DNA of 64,000 bases, from contig NZ_CP066370.1 of NCBI RefSeq assembly GCF_016406325.1, positions 2,604,001 to 2,668,000 of the forward strand. The letters are read 5' to 3'. This document shows, piece after piece, positions 1-11,100 of the stretch; position 1 is the stretch's first letter; each line of letters starts with the position of its first letter. The translations under genes and the position numbers were made by a program. A model generated the notes under the pieces. It did no database searches. It had not been told where the DNA came from and saw only the letters and a program-made list of their open reading frames with translations. The stretch comes from Shewanella putrefaciens. Its GTDB lineage: Bacteria > Pseudomonadota > Gammaproteobacteria > Enterobacterales > Shewanellaceae.

Positions 1-738
1 CCTATCAGTCCTAAAATATCAATGGTTTATAAACCCAGTACCAATACCAGTTACCGCGCCTCTCTAGGCAAAGCTTTTCGAGCGCCCAATTTGTACGAGT
101 TTTTTGGTACTGCAAACCTAGGAGGAAATATCTATGTCGGTAACCCTGATTTAAAACCAGAGACTTTGGTGTCATGGGAGTTGGGGGTTGACCACAGCTT
201 TCAAAATAATATCAATGCGATAGCGATGATTTACCGTTCCGAGATTGATGATCGAATAGCAACTCAAACGGTTGATGGTATTAGCATGCCTCAAAACGTC
301 GCTGAGGCAAAAATTCAAGGAGTCGAGTTAGAACTCAAAGGCACATGGCACTACGGTTTAGGCTGGTCAGCCAACTACACTTATACGGACAGTGAAGTCA
401 CCCAAGACCCCAATCCGAATGTTGTCGGTAAAGCACTCCCCCATACCCCAAAAAATATGTACAACTTGAACCTGAATTGGCGCCAAGGCGATTGGTATAT
501 CACGGCAAACCATAGCTATCAAAGTAAGCGATTTACGAATGTAACCAATACGGATGTCGTGACTCACGTGCCAGGCTCAACAGACTCCTTTATGTTAACC
601 GATGTAAAAACCACTTATTTTGTTTCCGACAACATCACAGCTTCATTAGGGATCAATAACTTATTCAATGAACAATACAACCAGTTTTATCTCAGTCCGG
701 GGCGTTTTTGGTTTGCAGAATTACGTCTAAGTTATTAG
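1..738 (+). CDS. TonB-dependent outer-membrane receptor, C-terminal part
   Basis: The reading frame is already open at base 1, so only the last 245 or so residues are present. They look like the distal beta-barrel of a TonB-dependent receptor: the FRAPNLYEFFG segment, the NPDLKPET motif (typical of the barrel strands in siderophore and cobalamin receptors), alternating aromatic strands, and a C-terminal strand ending in LRLSY with the terminal aromatic residue recognised by the BAM complex. The receptor would import a scarce ligand across the outer membrane using TonB energy. The ligand cannot be read from this part. It converges on the biotin operon, which is suggestive but not evidence for biotin uptake. 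The plug domain and TonB box lie outside the window. Confidence 0.9.
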   Translation, partial: PISPKISMVYKPSTNTSYRASLGKAFRAPNLYEFFGTANLGGNIYVGNPDLKPETLVSWELGVDHSFQNNINAIAMIYRSEIDDRIATQTVDGISMPQNVAEAKIQGVELELKGTWHYGLGWSANYTYTDSEVTQDPNPNVVGKALPHTPKNMYNLNLNWRQGDWYITANHSYQSKRFTNVTNTDVVTHVPGSTDSFMLTDVKTTYFVSDNITASLGINNLFNEQYNQFYLSPGRFWFAELRLSY

Positions 739-760
739 GCTTATCTTAATTTTCATACTG

Positions 761-792
761 TTAGCAAAGGGTCAGGTGTGACCTTTTGCTAA
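761..792. terminator. Hairpin between convergent receptor and bioD
   Basis: A 14-bp inverted repeat (761-774 against 779-792, one G-T pair) with a GGTG loop lies between the receptor stop and the bioD stop. Neither side has a clean T-run, so it may be a weak bidirectional terminator or an mRNA-end stabilising hairpin. Confidence 0.5.
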
Positions 793-837
793 ATACAGCT
801 CGCATAACACTAAAAGCAACATGCCGAGCTACTCCGG

Positions 838-1581
838 TTAATGAGCTTCAGGAATAACCCGTTTTAGTAATGCTTCACAATGTAAAAAATTCGCCGCATT
901 GTCAGCCGAGGGCTCATCGAGAAATGGCACACAACCGAGGAAAGGTGCAGTCATCATCTCTTTAAGACTCGTCAGATTCTCCTCAAACATACTCATGTTC
1001 GGATCGACACTATTCGCGACCCAACCTGCAATCTTAAGCCCATCGGCCAATATCGCCTCTTGAGTCAGCAATGCATGATTTAAGCAACCGAGTTTCATGC
1101 CAACCACGAGTATCACAGGCAGTTCTAATCTCTGTACGACTTCCGAAAGATACCTGCCATCACCTAAGGGTAAACGCCAGCCACCCGCGCCCTCAATCAA
1201 GCAAAAATCCGCTTGAGCAAATGCCACTAAATCTAAACTTTCAATAATAACTTCAGGCGCTAAACTCACGCCCACTTGGGCGGCGGCAATGTGCGGTGCA
1301 ATCGCAGGTTCGAAGGTAAATGGGTTAATGACGGGATAGGCAAGTTTTAGTGACGATGACGTCATCAACTGTAACGCATCGGCATTACGCAATCCTTCAG
1401 AGGTTTGCGTGCAGCCAGAGGCAATAGGCTTAACACCTAAAGTCAACATAGTATTAGCCGCAAGGATACTCACAGCGGAGTCAGCATGGGCGATATTACC
1501 TAAACGATTTACTGCGGTTAATAATGCCGACGAAACCAAGGTCTTACCGCTGTCGGTATCTGTTCCTGTTACAAAAAACAT
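838..1581 (-). CDS. bioD: ATP-dependent dethiobiotin synthetase BioD
   Basis: Cytoplasmic enzyme that closes the ureido ring of 7,8-diaminopelargonate with CO2 and ATP to give dethiobiotin, the penultimate biotin step. The N-terminus carries the P-loop GTDTDSGKT (residues 6-14), and EGAGGWRLPL matches the conserved EGAGG nucleotide/substrate motif. At 247 aa it is slightly longer than E. coli BioD (about 225). The ATG is preceded by AAAGGAT, a good ribosome-binding site. It is the last gene of the bioB-F-C-D run, 39 bp after bioC. Confidence 0.95.
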   Translation of the reverse strand: MFFVTGTDTDSGKTLVSSALLTAVNRLGNIAHADSAVSILAANTMLTLGVKPIASGCTQTSEGLRNADALQLMTSSSLKLAYPVINPFTFEPAIAPHIAAAQVGVSLAPEVIIESLDLVAFAQADFCLIEGAGGWRLPLGDGRYLSEVVQRLELPVILVVGMKLGCLNHALLTQEAILADGLKIAGWVANSVDPNMSMFEENLTSLKEMMTAPFLGCVPFLDEPSADNAANFLHCEALLKRVIPEAH

Positions 1582-1620
1582 ATTAGATCCTTTATTAAAC
1601 TACCCCGTTATCCGATTCGG

Positions 1621-2430
1621 TTAACCTAATCGACGCGCACGAATTTGTGCAATTTGATAAGTCAGAGGTAAGCCTTGCGGTTGGCGCAACATTTCAGCAT
1701 GTAAGATGAGATCCTGCCAATCTTTACGGCCGCGAAGCTTAAGTATTTCACCATGTGGCAATGCGCTAACACGGTAAGATTGAACAGAAGCGCCAACCCC
1801 TTTAATGGAATAAAGCAGTGCTTTAAGTGTGTCAAAATGCACTGTCATTGGGACTAATGTAACCTTGGATAGTTGCCATTTCTCAGAATCAAAAGCACCG
1901 ATTAACTCATCCATAGGAGAAAAAGCATTGACTCGTAGGCCTAATGCTGACAATTCATTAAGGCTACCATCGGCAACAATCGCCAAATGGCATTCACCAC
2001 TTGGCCTTAGCACCCGCGCCATTTCGGCCACCACAGCCGGAAAATCCGCACACCATTGCAACGCAAGATTGGAGTAAATGCTATCCATAGTACCCTCACC
2101 CAAAGGTAATTGCGCGGCATCAGCACAAATACTTTGGTAATGAGGATAAGTCTGCTTCAGTTTTTTCAGCATCCCCAAGGCAATATCTAGCGCAAAAACC
2201 TTCGGCTTAGAGATTGCCGCTTGTGGAAATTCAAACCGAGTTCCTGGTCCTGCGCCAATATCTAAAAGATTGCCAGTAGCAATAAAACCGTCCAGTAAAC
2301 TCGCGGCACTCAGTCGCTGTAACTTGTTATGATCTTGATAGTGATGGGCGGCAGCGGAAAAACGCTCCGCAATCGACGGAACTTGGATATCCCCTGCATA
2401 GCTAAGCTCACTCGACTTGATTTGGTTCAT
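1621..2430 (-). CDS. bioC: Malonyl-ACP O-methyltransferase BioC
   Basis: BioC methylates the free carboxyl of malonyl-ACP so the fatty-acid machinery can build pimeloyl-ACP methyl ester, the biotin precursor chain. The sequence shows the class I SAM-binding motif [10 protein letters not shown] (residues 55-64), the acidic FALDIA strand, and the [11 protein letters not shown] segment characteristic of BioC. Length (269 aa) is close to E. coli BioC (251). It lies between bioF and bioD on the same strand. The gap to bioF (about 138 bp) is wider than the other gaps in the run, so a minor internal promoter is possible. Confidence 0.95.
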   Translation of the reverse strand: MNQIKSSELSYAGDIQVPSIAERFSAAAHHYQDHNKLQRLSAASLLDGFIATGNLLDIGAGPGTRFEFPQAAISKPKVFALDIALGMLKKLKQTYPHYQSICADAAQLPLGEGTMDSIYSNLALQWCADFPAVVAEMARVLRPSGECHLAIVADGSLNELSALGLRVNAFSPMDELIGAFDSEKWQLSKVTLVPMTVHFDTLKALLYSIKGVGASVQSYRVSALPHGEILKLRGRKDWQDLILHAEMLRQPQGLPLTYQIAQIRARRLG

Positions 2431-2568
2431 AACAACTCACATTCTGTTTTTACAATCTGCATTCACTCACGATACTCATATTGGTACAGTCCAAAGTCAG
2501 CATGAATAATGGACTTTTGTCATAAACGACAAAGAAACGACATAAAAGATAACATCGCTCAAACGAGA

Positions 2569-3780
2569 TTACTCTGGACGTTCACGTTCGCTGACCGAAG
2601 GCAGATGAGCATTATCCAGCACCTGAGCGAGCACATTGACACAGTAGGCAATATCACTGGCACTATGGGATGCCGTTAACGTAATGCGAAGCCGCGCGGA
2701 TCCAACGGGCACAGTGGGTGGACGAATCGCCCCAACCCAAATCCCTCTCTCCTTTAGCGCACTTGAAATCCTTAAAGTTTGCTGGGAATCGCCAATGATC
2801 ACTGGCTGAATAGCGGTATCTGAACCGAGTAACGGCACTTTTGCCTCAAGACATAACTGTTTAAATAATTGAATATTTTCAAGAAGCTTTAGCCGCAGTT
2901 CAGGGTGTGCAACACAGTGCTCAGTTGCGGCCAATGCCAGCGCTGCATTTACGGGCGAAAGTGCCGTAGAATAAATGTATTCACGGGCATTACTCACCAA
3001 AAAGTCGATCAAGGCTTTGCTACCTAAAACCGCAGCACCCTGACAACCTAAAGCCTTACCAAAGGTTACCACTTGCACATCCATAAGTTCGGCAGCTTTG
3101 CCCGCATCAAACTCTGGCAGTACACCAAAACCATGGGCATCATCGACTATCAACCAAGTATGATGTTGACGGCAGAGGGTCGATAATGCGGCGAGCTGCG
3201 CACAGTCTCCATCCATACTAAATACGCTTTCGGTGATAAGCGCCGATGCAGAGTTACGGCTAAGGAGCCGCTCGGCGCTCTCGAGGCAATTATGTAGGAA
3301 ACGCTTAAGATCGGCGCCGCTATCGCATAAACCATCAATAATAGAGGCATGCACTAGCTTATCGGCAACGACTATATCCTGTTTATCAAACAGGGTTTTC
3401 ATCAAGGCAGTATTCGCACTAAAACCTGAACTAAAGAGCAACGCCGCTTGGTGACCTGTCAGTTCACAGAGCCTTTGCTCAAGGGTAAAATGTGCCTTAC
3501 TGTAACCTGTCACTAAGGGGGATGCGCCGCTGCCTACCCCATATTGAAGCGCCGCACTGTGCAGCGCTTCAATCAACGCGGGGTTACGGGATAAACCTAA
3601 ATAATCGTTGCTGCTGAAATTAAGATAGCTACCCCCCTCGAATAAAAATCGAGGACTTAAATCTCCTATGCTATCCGTGCATAAAGCATCCGTGCATAAG
3701 GCTTTGCGTTGTCTCAGCAGTCCTTGCTCAAACAAAGCCTGTTGACGAGCCGCTATTTTCGCATCGAGCTGAAAACTCAT
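2569..3780 (-). CDS. bioF: 8-amino-7-oxononanoate synthase BioF
   Basis: PLP enzyme that condenses pimeloyl-ACP/CoA with L-alanine to form 8-amino-7-oxononanoate. Alpha-oxoamine synthase features are visible: NFSSNDYLGLSRNP near residue 55, GSGASPLVTGY, the DDAHGFGVLP aspartate-histidine motif, and VTFGKALGCQGA carrying the PLP-binding lysine. At 403 aa it is a little longer than E. coli BioF (384); the extra residues are mainly a short insert around residues 28-45. Its ATG starts 4 bp after the bioB stop, so translation is probably coupled to bioB. Confidence 0.96.
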   Translation of the reverse strand: MSFQLDAKIAARQQALFEQGLLRQRKALCTDALCTDSIGDLSPRFLFEGGSYLNFSSNDYLGLSRNPALIEALHSAALQYGVGSGASPLVTGYSKAHFTLEQRLCELTGHQAALLFSSGFSANTALMKTLFDKQDIVVADKLVHASIIDGLCDSGADLKRFLHNCLESAERLLSRNSASALITESVFSMDGDCAQLAALSTLCRQHHTWLIVDDAHGFGVLPEFDAGKAAELMDVQVVTFGKALGCQGAAVLGSKALIDFLVSNAREYIYSTALSPVNAALALAATEHCVAHPELRLKLLENIQLFKQLCLEAKVPLLGSDTAIQPVIIGDSQQTLRISSALKERGIWVGAIRPPTVPVGSARLRITLTASHSASDIAYCVNVLAQVLDNAHLPSVSERERPE

Positions 3781-3784
3781 TTAA

Positions 3785-4837
3785 TTACAGCGCCGCAGCA
3801 TCATAGAACTGCGCTGTTGATTTATCTTGATGGGCAGCCGCTTTAGCCAGCACCGCCTGTTCATCATCAAGGGTTGCCACGGCGCCCTGCTCAGGACGCA
3901 AACCTAAACGACGGAATAACCCCATATCATCGCTTTCTTCTGGGTTAGGTGTGGTTAGCAATTTGCAACCATAGAAAATCGAATTGGCACCAGCAAAGAA
4001 ACACATCGCCTGCAGTTCATCACTCATATTTTCGCGACCCGCCGATAAACGCACGCGAGAAAGTGGCATTAAGATACGCGCCACGGCGATAGTACGCACG
4101 AATTCGAGTGGGTCGAGATCGTCAAGCTTCTCAAACGGCGTCCCCGCCACTTTGACTAACATATTGATAGGCACTGAATCAGGATGTTGCGGTAAATTAG
4201 CCAGCTGTTGCAGTAAGCCTGCGCGATCAGTTGCCTTTTCACCCATACCGACAATTCCACCTGAGCACACTTTCATCCCAGATGCGCGTACATGAGTTAA
4301 TGTATCTAAACGATTTTGATAGGTACGCGTCGTGATCACATCACCGTAATATTCAGGCGAAGTGTCTAAATTGTGGTTGTAATAATCTAGTCCAGCATCT
4401 GCTAACTCATTCGCTTGTTCAGCGGATAACATACCAAGCGTCATGCAGGTTTCCATACCTAAGGCTTTGACCTCTTGTACCATTTGCTTAAGGTATGGCA
4501 TGTCTTTTTCTTTGGGGTTACGCCAAGCTGCACCCATGCAGAAACGGGAAGCTCCCGCGGCTTTCGCACTGCGAGCCTCGGTCAACACGGTTTCCATCGC
4601 CAGCAAACGCTCTTTCTCTAGACCTGTATCATAGCGAGCACTCTGCGGGCAATATTTACAATCCTCAGGACAAGCCCCCGTTTTAATTGATAGCAAACGG
4701 CTGATCTGCACTTCATTAGGATCGTACACCTCACGGTGAATACTGTGGGCTTTAAATAATAAGTCATTCATCGGTAGCGCAAATAAGGCTTCGATCTCTT
4801 CCCGCTTCCAATCATGGCGAACTTGCAACTGCGACAT
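3785..4837 (-). CDS. bioB: Biotin synthase BioB
   Basis: Radical-SAM enzyme that inserts sulfur into dethiobiotin to make biotin. The CX3CX2C ligand set of the [4Fe-4S] cluster is C56, C60 and C63 (CPEDCKYC). Downstream motifs [32 protein letters not shown] and [11 protein letters not shown] are typical of BioB and include the [2Fe-2S] ligands. Length 350 aa is normal. The ATG has an AAAGGTG ribosome-binding site. It is the first gene of the minus-strand bio operon and is divergent from bioA, sharing the control region with the probable BirA operator. Confidence 0.97.
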   Translation of the reverse strand: MSQLQVRHDWKREEIEALFALPMNDLLFKAHSIHREVYDPNEVQISRLLSIKTGACPEDCKYCPQSARYDTGLEKERLLAMETVLTEARSAKAAGASRFCMGAAWRNPKEKDMPYLKQMVQEVKALGMETCMTLGMLSAEQANELADAGLDYYNHNLDTSPEYYGDVITTRTYQNRLDTLTHVRASGMKVCSGGIVGMGEKATDRAGLLQQLANLPQHPDSVPINMLVKVAGTPFEKLDDLDPLEFVRTIAVARILMPLSRVRLSAGRENMSDELQAMCFFAGANSIFYGCKLLTTPNPEESDDMGLFRRLGLRPEQGAVATLDDEQAVLAKAAAHQDKSTAQFYDAAAL

Positions 4838-4894
4838 TACACACCTTTTATTATTCTGTCTTTTATCTTGGCTAGGATAACCTCAGCCCTTAAA

Positions 4895-4927
4895 CTGTCA
4901 ACGCCAACCAGTAAGGCAAGTTTACTA
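4895..4927. promoter_or_regulatory. Probable BirA operator between bioB and bioA
   Basis: The 123-bp divergent region contains the half-sites GTCAAC (4897-4902) and GTTTAC (4920-4925), 17 bp apart. The E. coli BirA operator has the form TTGTAAACC, about 16 bp, then GGTTTACAA; the right arm here matches that core and the left arm differs by one base. An alternative pairing, TAAACT (4891-4896) with AGTTTA (4919-4924), is exact but spaced 22 bp. Position between divergent bioB and bioA is the classic arrangement. Assignment by motif and context only. Confidence 0.6.
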
Positions 4928-4960
4928 CTGATTACTTTACAACCAAAAATGTGAGCTATT

Positions 4961-6301
4961 ATGCGTAATTTACTCGATTTTGACTTTGACAGTGCCCATA
5001 TTTGGCACCCTTACACCTCCATGACCCACTCTCTTCCGGTTTTTGGCGTGCACAGTGCAAAGGGCTGTGAGTTAGAGTTAATCGATGGTCGTAAACTGAT
5101 TGACGGCACAAGTTCATGGTGGGCATGCGTCCATGGTTATGCCCATCTCGACATATTGAGTGCGATGGAAAAGCAATTACATCAACTAAGCCATGTGATG
5201 TTTGGCGGCATTACCCACGAGCCCGCTATCGCACTGTGTAAAAAGCTCATTGCCATGACCTGTGAGCCGCTAACAAAAGTCTTTTTATGCGACTCTGGCT
5301 CCATCGCCGTCGAAGTCGCCATCAAGATGGCTTTGCAATATTGGCAAGGCCAAGAACAACCTCAGAAGCAACGCATTCTGACTGTTAAAAAGGGCTACCA
5401 CGGCGACACCTTTGCTGCTATGAGTGTCTGCGATCCCGAGGGTGGTATGCACACCATGTTTGGGGATGCTGTGACTAAACAATGCTTTGTCGATGCGCCA
5501 CAAACCGCTTTTGGCGAAGCATTACAAGCGGATGATTTAACCGCAATGCGTAACACCTTAAGTACGCACCATAATGATATTGCTGCAGTGATTATCGAGC
5601 CTATCATGCAAGGCGCGGGCGGTATGCGCTTTTACAGTGCGGAGTATTTAATAGGACTTCGTGCCCTGTGTGATGAATTCAACATCCTATTGATCTTGGA
5701 TGAAATCGCCACTGGCTTTGGCCGCACGGGTAAACTATTTGCCTATGAACACGCCCAAATCACCCCAGATATCTTATGTTTAGGTAAAGCGCTGACCGGT
5801 GGTTATATCAGCTTAGCGGCAACCCTATGTACTGATGAAGTGGCTCAGGGGATAAGCCAATCCCCCGCAGGCGTATTTATGCATGGCCCCACCTTTATGG
5901 GTAATCCTCTTGCCTGTGCAGCAGCTTGTGCAAGTCTTGATGTCATTAATCGGAATGAATGGCAGATCCAAGTAGCAGCCATTGAACAGCAAATGCGTAC
6001 AGAGCTTAAAGATGCAATTGAAATTCCAAGTGTGAAGGCGGTGCGAGTACTCGGTGCCGTGGGAGTACTGGAAATGCATGAGCCAGTCAATACAGCCGCA
6101 CTGCAACAACAATTTGTCGATTTAGGGGTATGGGTTCGCCCTTTCTCACACCTGATTTATATTATGCCGCCTTATATCATTAATACGACACAATTAAGCC
6201 AACTCACTCAAGCAATGAAGCGAGTTGCAGCAACAATTACGCCAGTAAACCTAACTCAAGCTCGCTCAAACAACACTAAGCAATTGATCAGCCATGGCTA
6301 G
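4961..6301 (+). CDS. bioA: Adenosylmethionine-8-amino-7-oxononanoate aminotransferase BioA
   Basis: Class III PLP aminotransferase that uses SAM as amino donor to convert 8-amino-7-oxononanoate to 7,8-diaminopelargonate. Visible motifs: DFDSAHIWHPYTSM near the N-terminus (diagnostic of BioA), GTSSWWACVHGY, CDSGSIAVEVAIKMA, the ILDEIATGFGRTG aspartate motif, and LCLGKALTGG with the PLP lysine. Length 446 aa against about 429 in E. coli; the C-terminal tail is slightly extended. It is transcribed alone, divergently from bioBFCD, and together they supply the late biotin pathway plus the BioC entry step. BioH is not in the window. Confidence 0.97.
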   Translation: MRNLLDFDFDSAHIWHPYTSMTHSLPVFGVHSAKGCELELIDGRKLIDGTSSWWACVHGYAHLDILSAMEKQLHQLSHVMFGGITHEPAIALCKKLIAMTCEPLTKVFLCDSGSIAVEVAIKMALQYWQGQEQPQKQRILTVKKGYHGDTFAAMSVCDPEGGMHTMFGDAVTKQCFVDAPQTAFGEALQADDLTAMRNTLSTHHNDIAAVIIEPIMQGAGGMRFYSAEYLIGLRALCDEFNILLILDEIATGFGRTGKLFAYEHAQITPDILCLGKALTGGYISLAATLCTDEVAQGISQSPAGVFMHGPTFMGNPLACAAACASLDVINRNEWQIQVAAIEQQMRTELKDAIEIPSVKAVRVLGAVGVLEMHEPVNTAALQQQFVDLGVWVRPFSHLIYIMPPYIINTTQLSQLTQAMKRVAATITPVNLTQARSNNTKQLISHG

Positions 6302-6533
6302 TCTCTAAATAACGATCACTTATTGGCGATGAGCAATGTTGCAATTGCAACCTTGCTCACAATTGTGACGAATAGACTGGTGTTTACGCTGTTTATTTTG
6401 CGGGTTAACTGGAAAATTTAGTAAATATGGCAATGCTTATATCGCTCAGTTTAGTTGCCATTTTTCTAACATTCCCTGTAACTACAAAAGCTGAGGAATA
6501 GCTTAAGCCGCGATACAAAGACAAGGAGATCAC

Positions 6534-8135
6534 ATGTTAAAACTCGCGAACATCAGCGTTAATCGAAAACTCGCCCTCCCATTATTTGCAGCACTTACGG
6601 GCACCTTAATCTTACTGTTTCTTTCAGCTAACGCCCTTAAAAACAATCTGATGACAGAGAGGGAGGCGCGGCTTAATGCCGTCTTAACATTGGCAATGAG
6701 CCGTATTCAAGCACTAGCGCAATCACTCCCGATGGAGCAAGCTCAGCAAGCTGCGAAGGAGATGCTGAATGATATGCGCTTTGATGGAGACAACTATATT
6801 TTTGTCATTGATGAATCACGACGTGTTGTCGTCCATCCCATCAGAAAAGAGCTGGTTGGACAGCAAATGGGAGATTCGGGCAAGGAAAATTACTGGTTTA
6901 AGATGGTCGATCTCGGCCGAAATGGACAACATGGCGTCTTACAATACCAATGGATGACAGCATCTGGGGATGCAGCACAAAAAATGTCACTCGTTATAGG
7001 CTTTAAGCCTTGGGGTTGGATTTTAGGGTCAGGAATGTTACTCCAAGATATCGAAGACACTATTTGGCGAGAATATATCATCATGGGAAGTACCACCTTT
7101 GTACTTATCCTCTTTATGGCTTGGCTAGGTTATGTGATTAGCTATTCCATTATTCGCTCAGTTGATGATATCAACGAGGCAATGCACGGTATTGCCCAAG
7201 GGGATTTAACCATAGAACTCAAAATTTATGGGACGGATGAACTAAGCCAGCTTGCCCAGAACATAAACAAAAGTATGGCAGCGATCCGCAGTGCGCTGAG
7301 TGAAGCAAGCAAAGGAGCGGATAATGTGGCACAGGCTTCAGCGAGAATAGCCTCAACAGCAGAAGAAACCAACCAAGCGGTTAATAATCAACGGGATCAG
7401 CTCGCCCAATTAGCCACTGCAATGAATGAAATGAGCGCGACCATTGCAGATGTTGCTAACAATGCTGAAAACACGGCAAAAGATACCAAAGAAGCAACAT
7501 GGGAAGCGGGGCTAGGTAACCAAGATGTCCATGCGAGTGTTGATGGTATTCATGCCCTTGCAAAAGAGGTTGAACAGGCAACCTCCCAAGTCAATCAATT
7601 AAAAGAAGAGGTGATGCAAATAAGTGAAGTCACCTCTGTGATCAGCGCCATTTCAGAGCAAACCAATTTACTCGCATTAAATGCCGCCATTGAAGCGGCC
7701 CGCGCGGGGGAGCAAGGCCGTGGATTTGCTGTCGTTGCAGATGAAGTCAGGCAACTTGCTAGTCGAACGAGGCAATCCACTGAAGAAATTCAAACCACAA
7801 TTTCACGATTACAGCAGCGGGCCGTCAATGCTGCCAACGCCATGGATGAAAGTCGAGAACTTGCAGAAAAAAGCGTTGAGCAATCGACAAAAGCTGGGAA
7901 TGATTTATCCTTAATTGTCAACCATATCAAACATGTGAGTGATATGGCCACCCAAATAGCCACCGCTGCCGAAGAACAAAGTGTGGTCGCAGAGGATATG
8001 AATCGAAATGTATGCGGTATCAATAATTCCGCATTGGAGGTATCTGAGTCGGCCACTTATCTTGCGCAAGAAAGTGAGACGTTAGCGGAACTCTCACTGA
8101 ATTTAAACAGCAAATTAGCAATATTTAAGATTTAA
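6534..8135 (+). CDS. Methyl-accepting chemotaxis protein, single-Cache type
   Basis: Transmembrane chemoreceptor of 533 aa. Order: TM1 (about residues 12-32); a periplasmic sCache_2-like domain (about 35-185) with the stretches [19 protein letters not shown] and [10 protein letters not shown] typical of that fold; TM2 (about 190-210); a HAMP linker; then a cytoplasmic signalling coiled coil with the conserved tip [20 protein letters not shown] followed by [15 protein letters not shown]. sCache_2 domains commonly bind small organic acids, but the ligand is not predictable here. The ATG follows a strong AAGGAG site. No C-terminal CheR-docking pentapeptide is seen. It is a single-gene unit, with a terminator shared with convergent crbS. 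Confidence 0.95.
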   Translation: MLKLANISVNRKLALPLFAALTGTLILLFLSANALKNNLMTEREARLNAVLTLAMSRIQALAQSLPMEQAQQAAKEMLNDMRFDGDNYIFVIDESRRVVVHPIRKELVGQQMGDSGKENYWFKMVDLGRNGQHGVLQYQWMTASGDAAQKMSLVIGFKPWGWILGSGMLLQDIEDTIWREYIIMGSTTFVLILFMAWLGYVISYSIIRSVDDINEAMHGIAQGDLTIELKIYGTDELSQLAQNINKSMAAIRSALSEASKGADNVAQASARIASTAEETNQAVNNQRDQLAQLATAMNEMSATIADVANNAENTAKDTKEATWEAGLGNQDVHASVDGIHALAKEVEQATSQVNQLKEEVMQISEVTSVISAISEQTNLLALNAAIEAARAGEQGRGFAVVADEVRQLASRTRQSTEEIQTTISRLQQRAVNAANAMDESRELAEKSVEQSTKAGNDLSLIVNHIKHVSDMATQIATAAEEQSVVAEDMNRNVCGINNSALEVSESATYLAQESETLAELSLNLNSKLAIFKI

Positions 8136-8141
8136 CGGTAT

Positions 8142-8177
8142 AAGCAAAAAGCACTGATATTTCAGTGCGTTTTGCTT
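8142..8177. terminator. Bidirectional terminator between chemoreceptor and crbS
   Basis: A 16-position inverted repeat (8142-8157 against 8162-8177, 15 matches) with A-rich left and T-rich right flanks lies between the convergent stop codons. Confidence 0.8.
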
Positions 8178-8190
8178 GTTACTCAGATTG

Positions 8191-11100
8191 TCAGACTGAT
8201 TTTACGAGGCTTGAAATCAAGGCTCGCAGTGCTGCTGGCTTAATCATTTTCGCCATATAGTGATAACCACGGCGCTGCACATCCTCAACCAATTCTTTAC
8301 GGGTATTCGCAGTGATCAAAATACCGGGTAAATCTTGCCCATACAAGGCACGAATACCGTCCATCGCATCGACCCCATTTTGTCCATCATCCAAATGAAA
8401 ATCCGCTAAGACGATATCTGGTGCTACGCCTTTCAAACCCAGCTTAATTCGGGCTTCTGATAAATTCTTGGCACAGATAACTTCGCACTGCCAACGACTT
8501 AATAAACTTTCTAATCCCGCCAAAATCGCCTCCTCATTATCGATACACAACACCTTAATGCCGGATAAGGGCTGTAATAATGAGGGTAACGCTTTGATCT
8601 GTGGTTGGCGCACGGTTTCACCTAAAGGGACGCGAATCGAAAACACTGAGCCACGGCCGAGTTGTGATGACACATAAATACTGTGCTCTAGCACTTTACT
8701 GATCCTATCTGCAATCGCTAATCCTAAACCCAAACCACTCACACTATTACTTTTAGGATTATTTAATCGTTTAAACTCCTTAAAAATCTCTTGGGTTTCA
8801 CGTTCATCAATGCCACAACCCGTATCTAATACTTGAATTTCAAGTTCGCGCCCCCGATGACGACAACCAAAAAGTACCCGCCCACCACGGGCATAGCGAT
8901 AGGCATTGGTTAAAAAGTTTTGCAGCACTCGCCTAAGGAGTGACGGATCGGAGTTTACTGTGGCGCTGCAAGGCATCATCTTAAAGCGAATTTGACTATC
9001 CCCCGCCATCGCTTCAAATTCGACGGATAATCCATTAAGCAGCTCTGATATTGCAAAATCACGCCGATTTACCTCCACCATCCCCGAATCCAGCTTAGAG
9101 ATGTCGAGTAAATCGGTTAGGAGTTCACCCGCAATTTTCAGCGAACTATTCACATGGGATAAGGTCGTGCGCGCCTCTCGGTCTAAGTTGGGATATTGGG
9201 ATAGCGATGCGGTAAATAACCGCGCCGCATTTAAGGGTTGCATCAAATCGTGGCCTACCGCGGCAAGAAAACGACTCTTAGACGCATTCGCCATTTCCTC
9301 TTGGGCTTTAGCCTCTAACAGTTCGCTATTTAACATCGCAAGTTCAAAGGTACGTTCCTTAACTCTGCTTTCAAGGGTTTCATTGGCTTCGAGTAAAGCA
9401 CGTTCCTGCTCACGGTATTGGGTAATATCGGTAAAAGTCATAACAAACCCACCATCTGGCATAGGGTTCCCTTGAATTTTAATAACTTTCCCGTCTTTAC
9501 GATATCGCTCTGAAGTATGCGGCGTACCATTACGCATATGCTGTACCCGCTTTTCAACCTGTAATTCGATATCCCCTTGCCCGCAATACCCCCGCGCAGC
9601 GTTAAAGCGGATCACTTCGCTGATAGGCATTCCCTGCTGCAAAAAACCTTCTGGATATTGATAAAGCTCTACATATTTATAATTCCACGCCACGAGGTTC
9701 AGATCGCTATCAATAACACTCATCCCCTCATAGGCATGCTCAATCGCGCCGCGTAGCATATCTTGGCTAAGCATGATTTTTGATGATGCTTCATCGACAA
9801 GGCTAAATACTTCATCCAAAGCAAGATCGCGCCCTTGCAGCACAGAATCCATTACCAAAGACGCACTTGAGGCACCAAGGACGCTGGCAAGTAAACGCTC
9901 AGTATGAGAAATCAGCGCAGGAGGAGCCGCTTTATGCCAACTATCACTTTTAACCGCATCAGTTGAGAAACGGCTAAAACTCTCATAGGCACGGGTTGGG
10001 CTGACAAAGCGACTCGCAAGGATTAATAAATCCTGTTGTGAAATTGGCCCATTCTTTTTATTAGCATTATTTTTGAGTTTACCGGGGCTCACAAAAGCAC
10101 TGGCCTGAATACGCTCAGCCACCCCTGCCCTAAACCAAATAGAACCCAGTATATAACACGCAATATTGACAAATAACGCCGTTAAGGCATCACGCACATT
10201 AGGCTGAATCGCACTAGTCAGTTCAAAATGGGTTGAAATCGGTGCGCCAGAGCTTTGAGTATCCGCCATACCTTGGAGCATCAGATAAAACCATAGGACA
10301 AAACCTACGCCTAATCCTAAAAACACACCTGCACGGTTACCATGCTTCCAATAAAGCCCGCCCACAAGTGCAGGGGCTAGCTGGGCAAAAGCACCAAAGG
10401 ACAACATACCTAAGTGAGATAAAGAGTCACTGTCCGCTAGAGCGAGGTAACTGCAGTAGCCCAAACCAAGGATAATGACGATAGCTAACCGGCGAACATT
10501 AAGGAGCATTTGGGAGAATTGGCTAAAATTTTTCTCGCGAATATGCCCAGCGCGTAACATTACCGGCACTAACCATTCATTACTGACCATAACACTGATG
10601 GTCACAACGGCCACAATGACCATTCCCGTCGCCGCCGATAAAGTCCCTAGCAAAGCGATAACGGCCAGCAGAGGTTGATCTAATGCGAGTGGCAAATTGA
10701 TCACATAAGTATCGGCGGCAACTGAATCCCCCAAGATCAATTGACCAGCAAGGGCGAGTGGTCCAACAAATAAGCCAAATAATGCTAAATACAAAGGAAA
10801 TAACCACCGCCCTTTTGATAAAACGGACTCATCAGCACATTCAACAACCATGACATGGAACTGCCTTGGCATACACAGGAAGGCTGCCATGCCCACTAAT
10901 AGCTCAGGCATTAAGGCTTCAATACGCGGATTGGGATTATTGATTAATGACTTGGCACTTGCCTGCTGCCAGATATCACCAAAACCATCAAATACCCCAA
11001 AGCTAATGACAATCCCAACTAACAGAAAAGCCGCAAGTTTAACCAAAGACTCAAAGGCAATCGCGAGCATCATGCCGGGATTATGCTCAGTTGCATCTAG

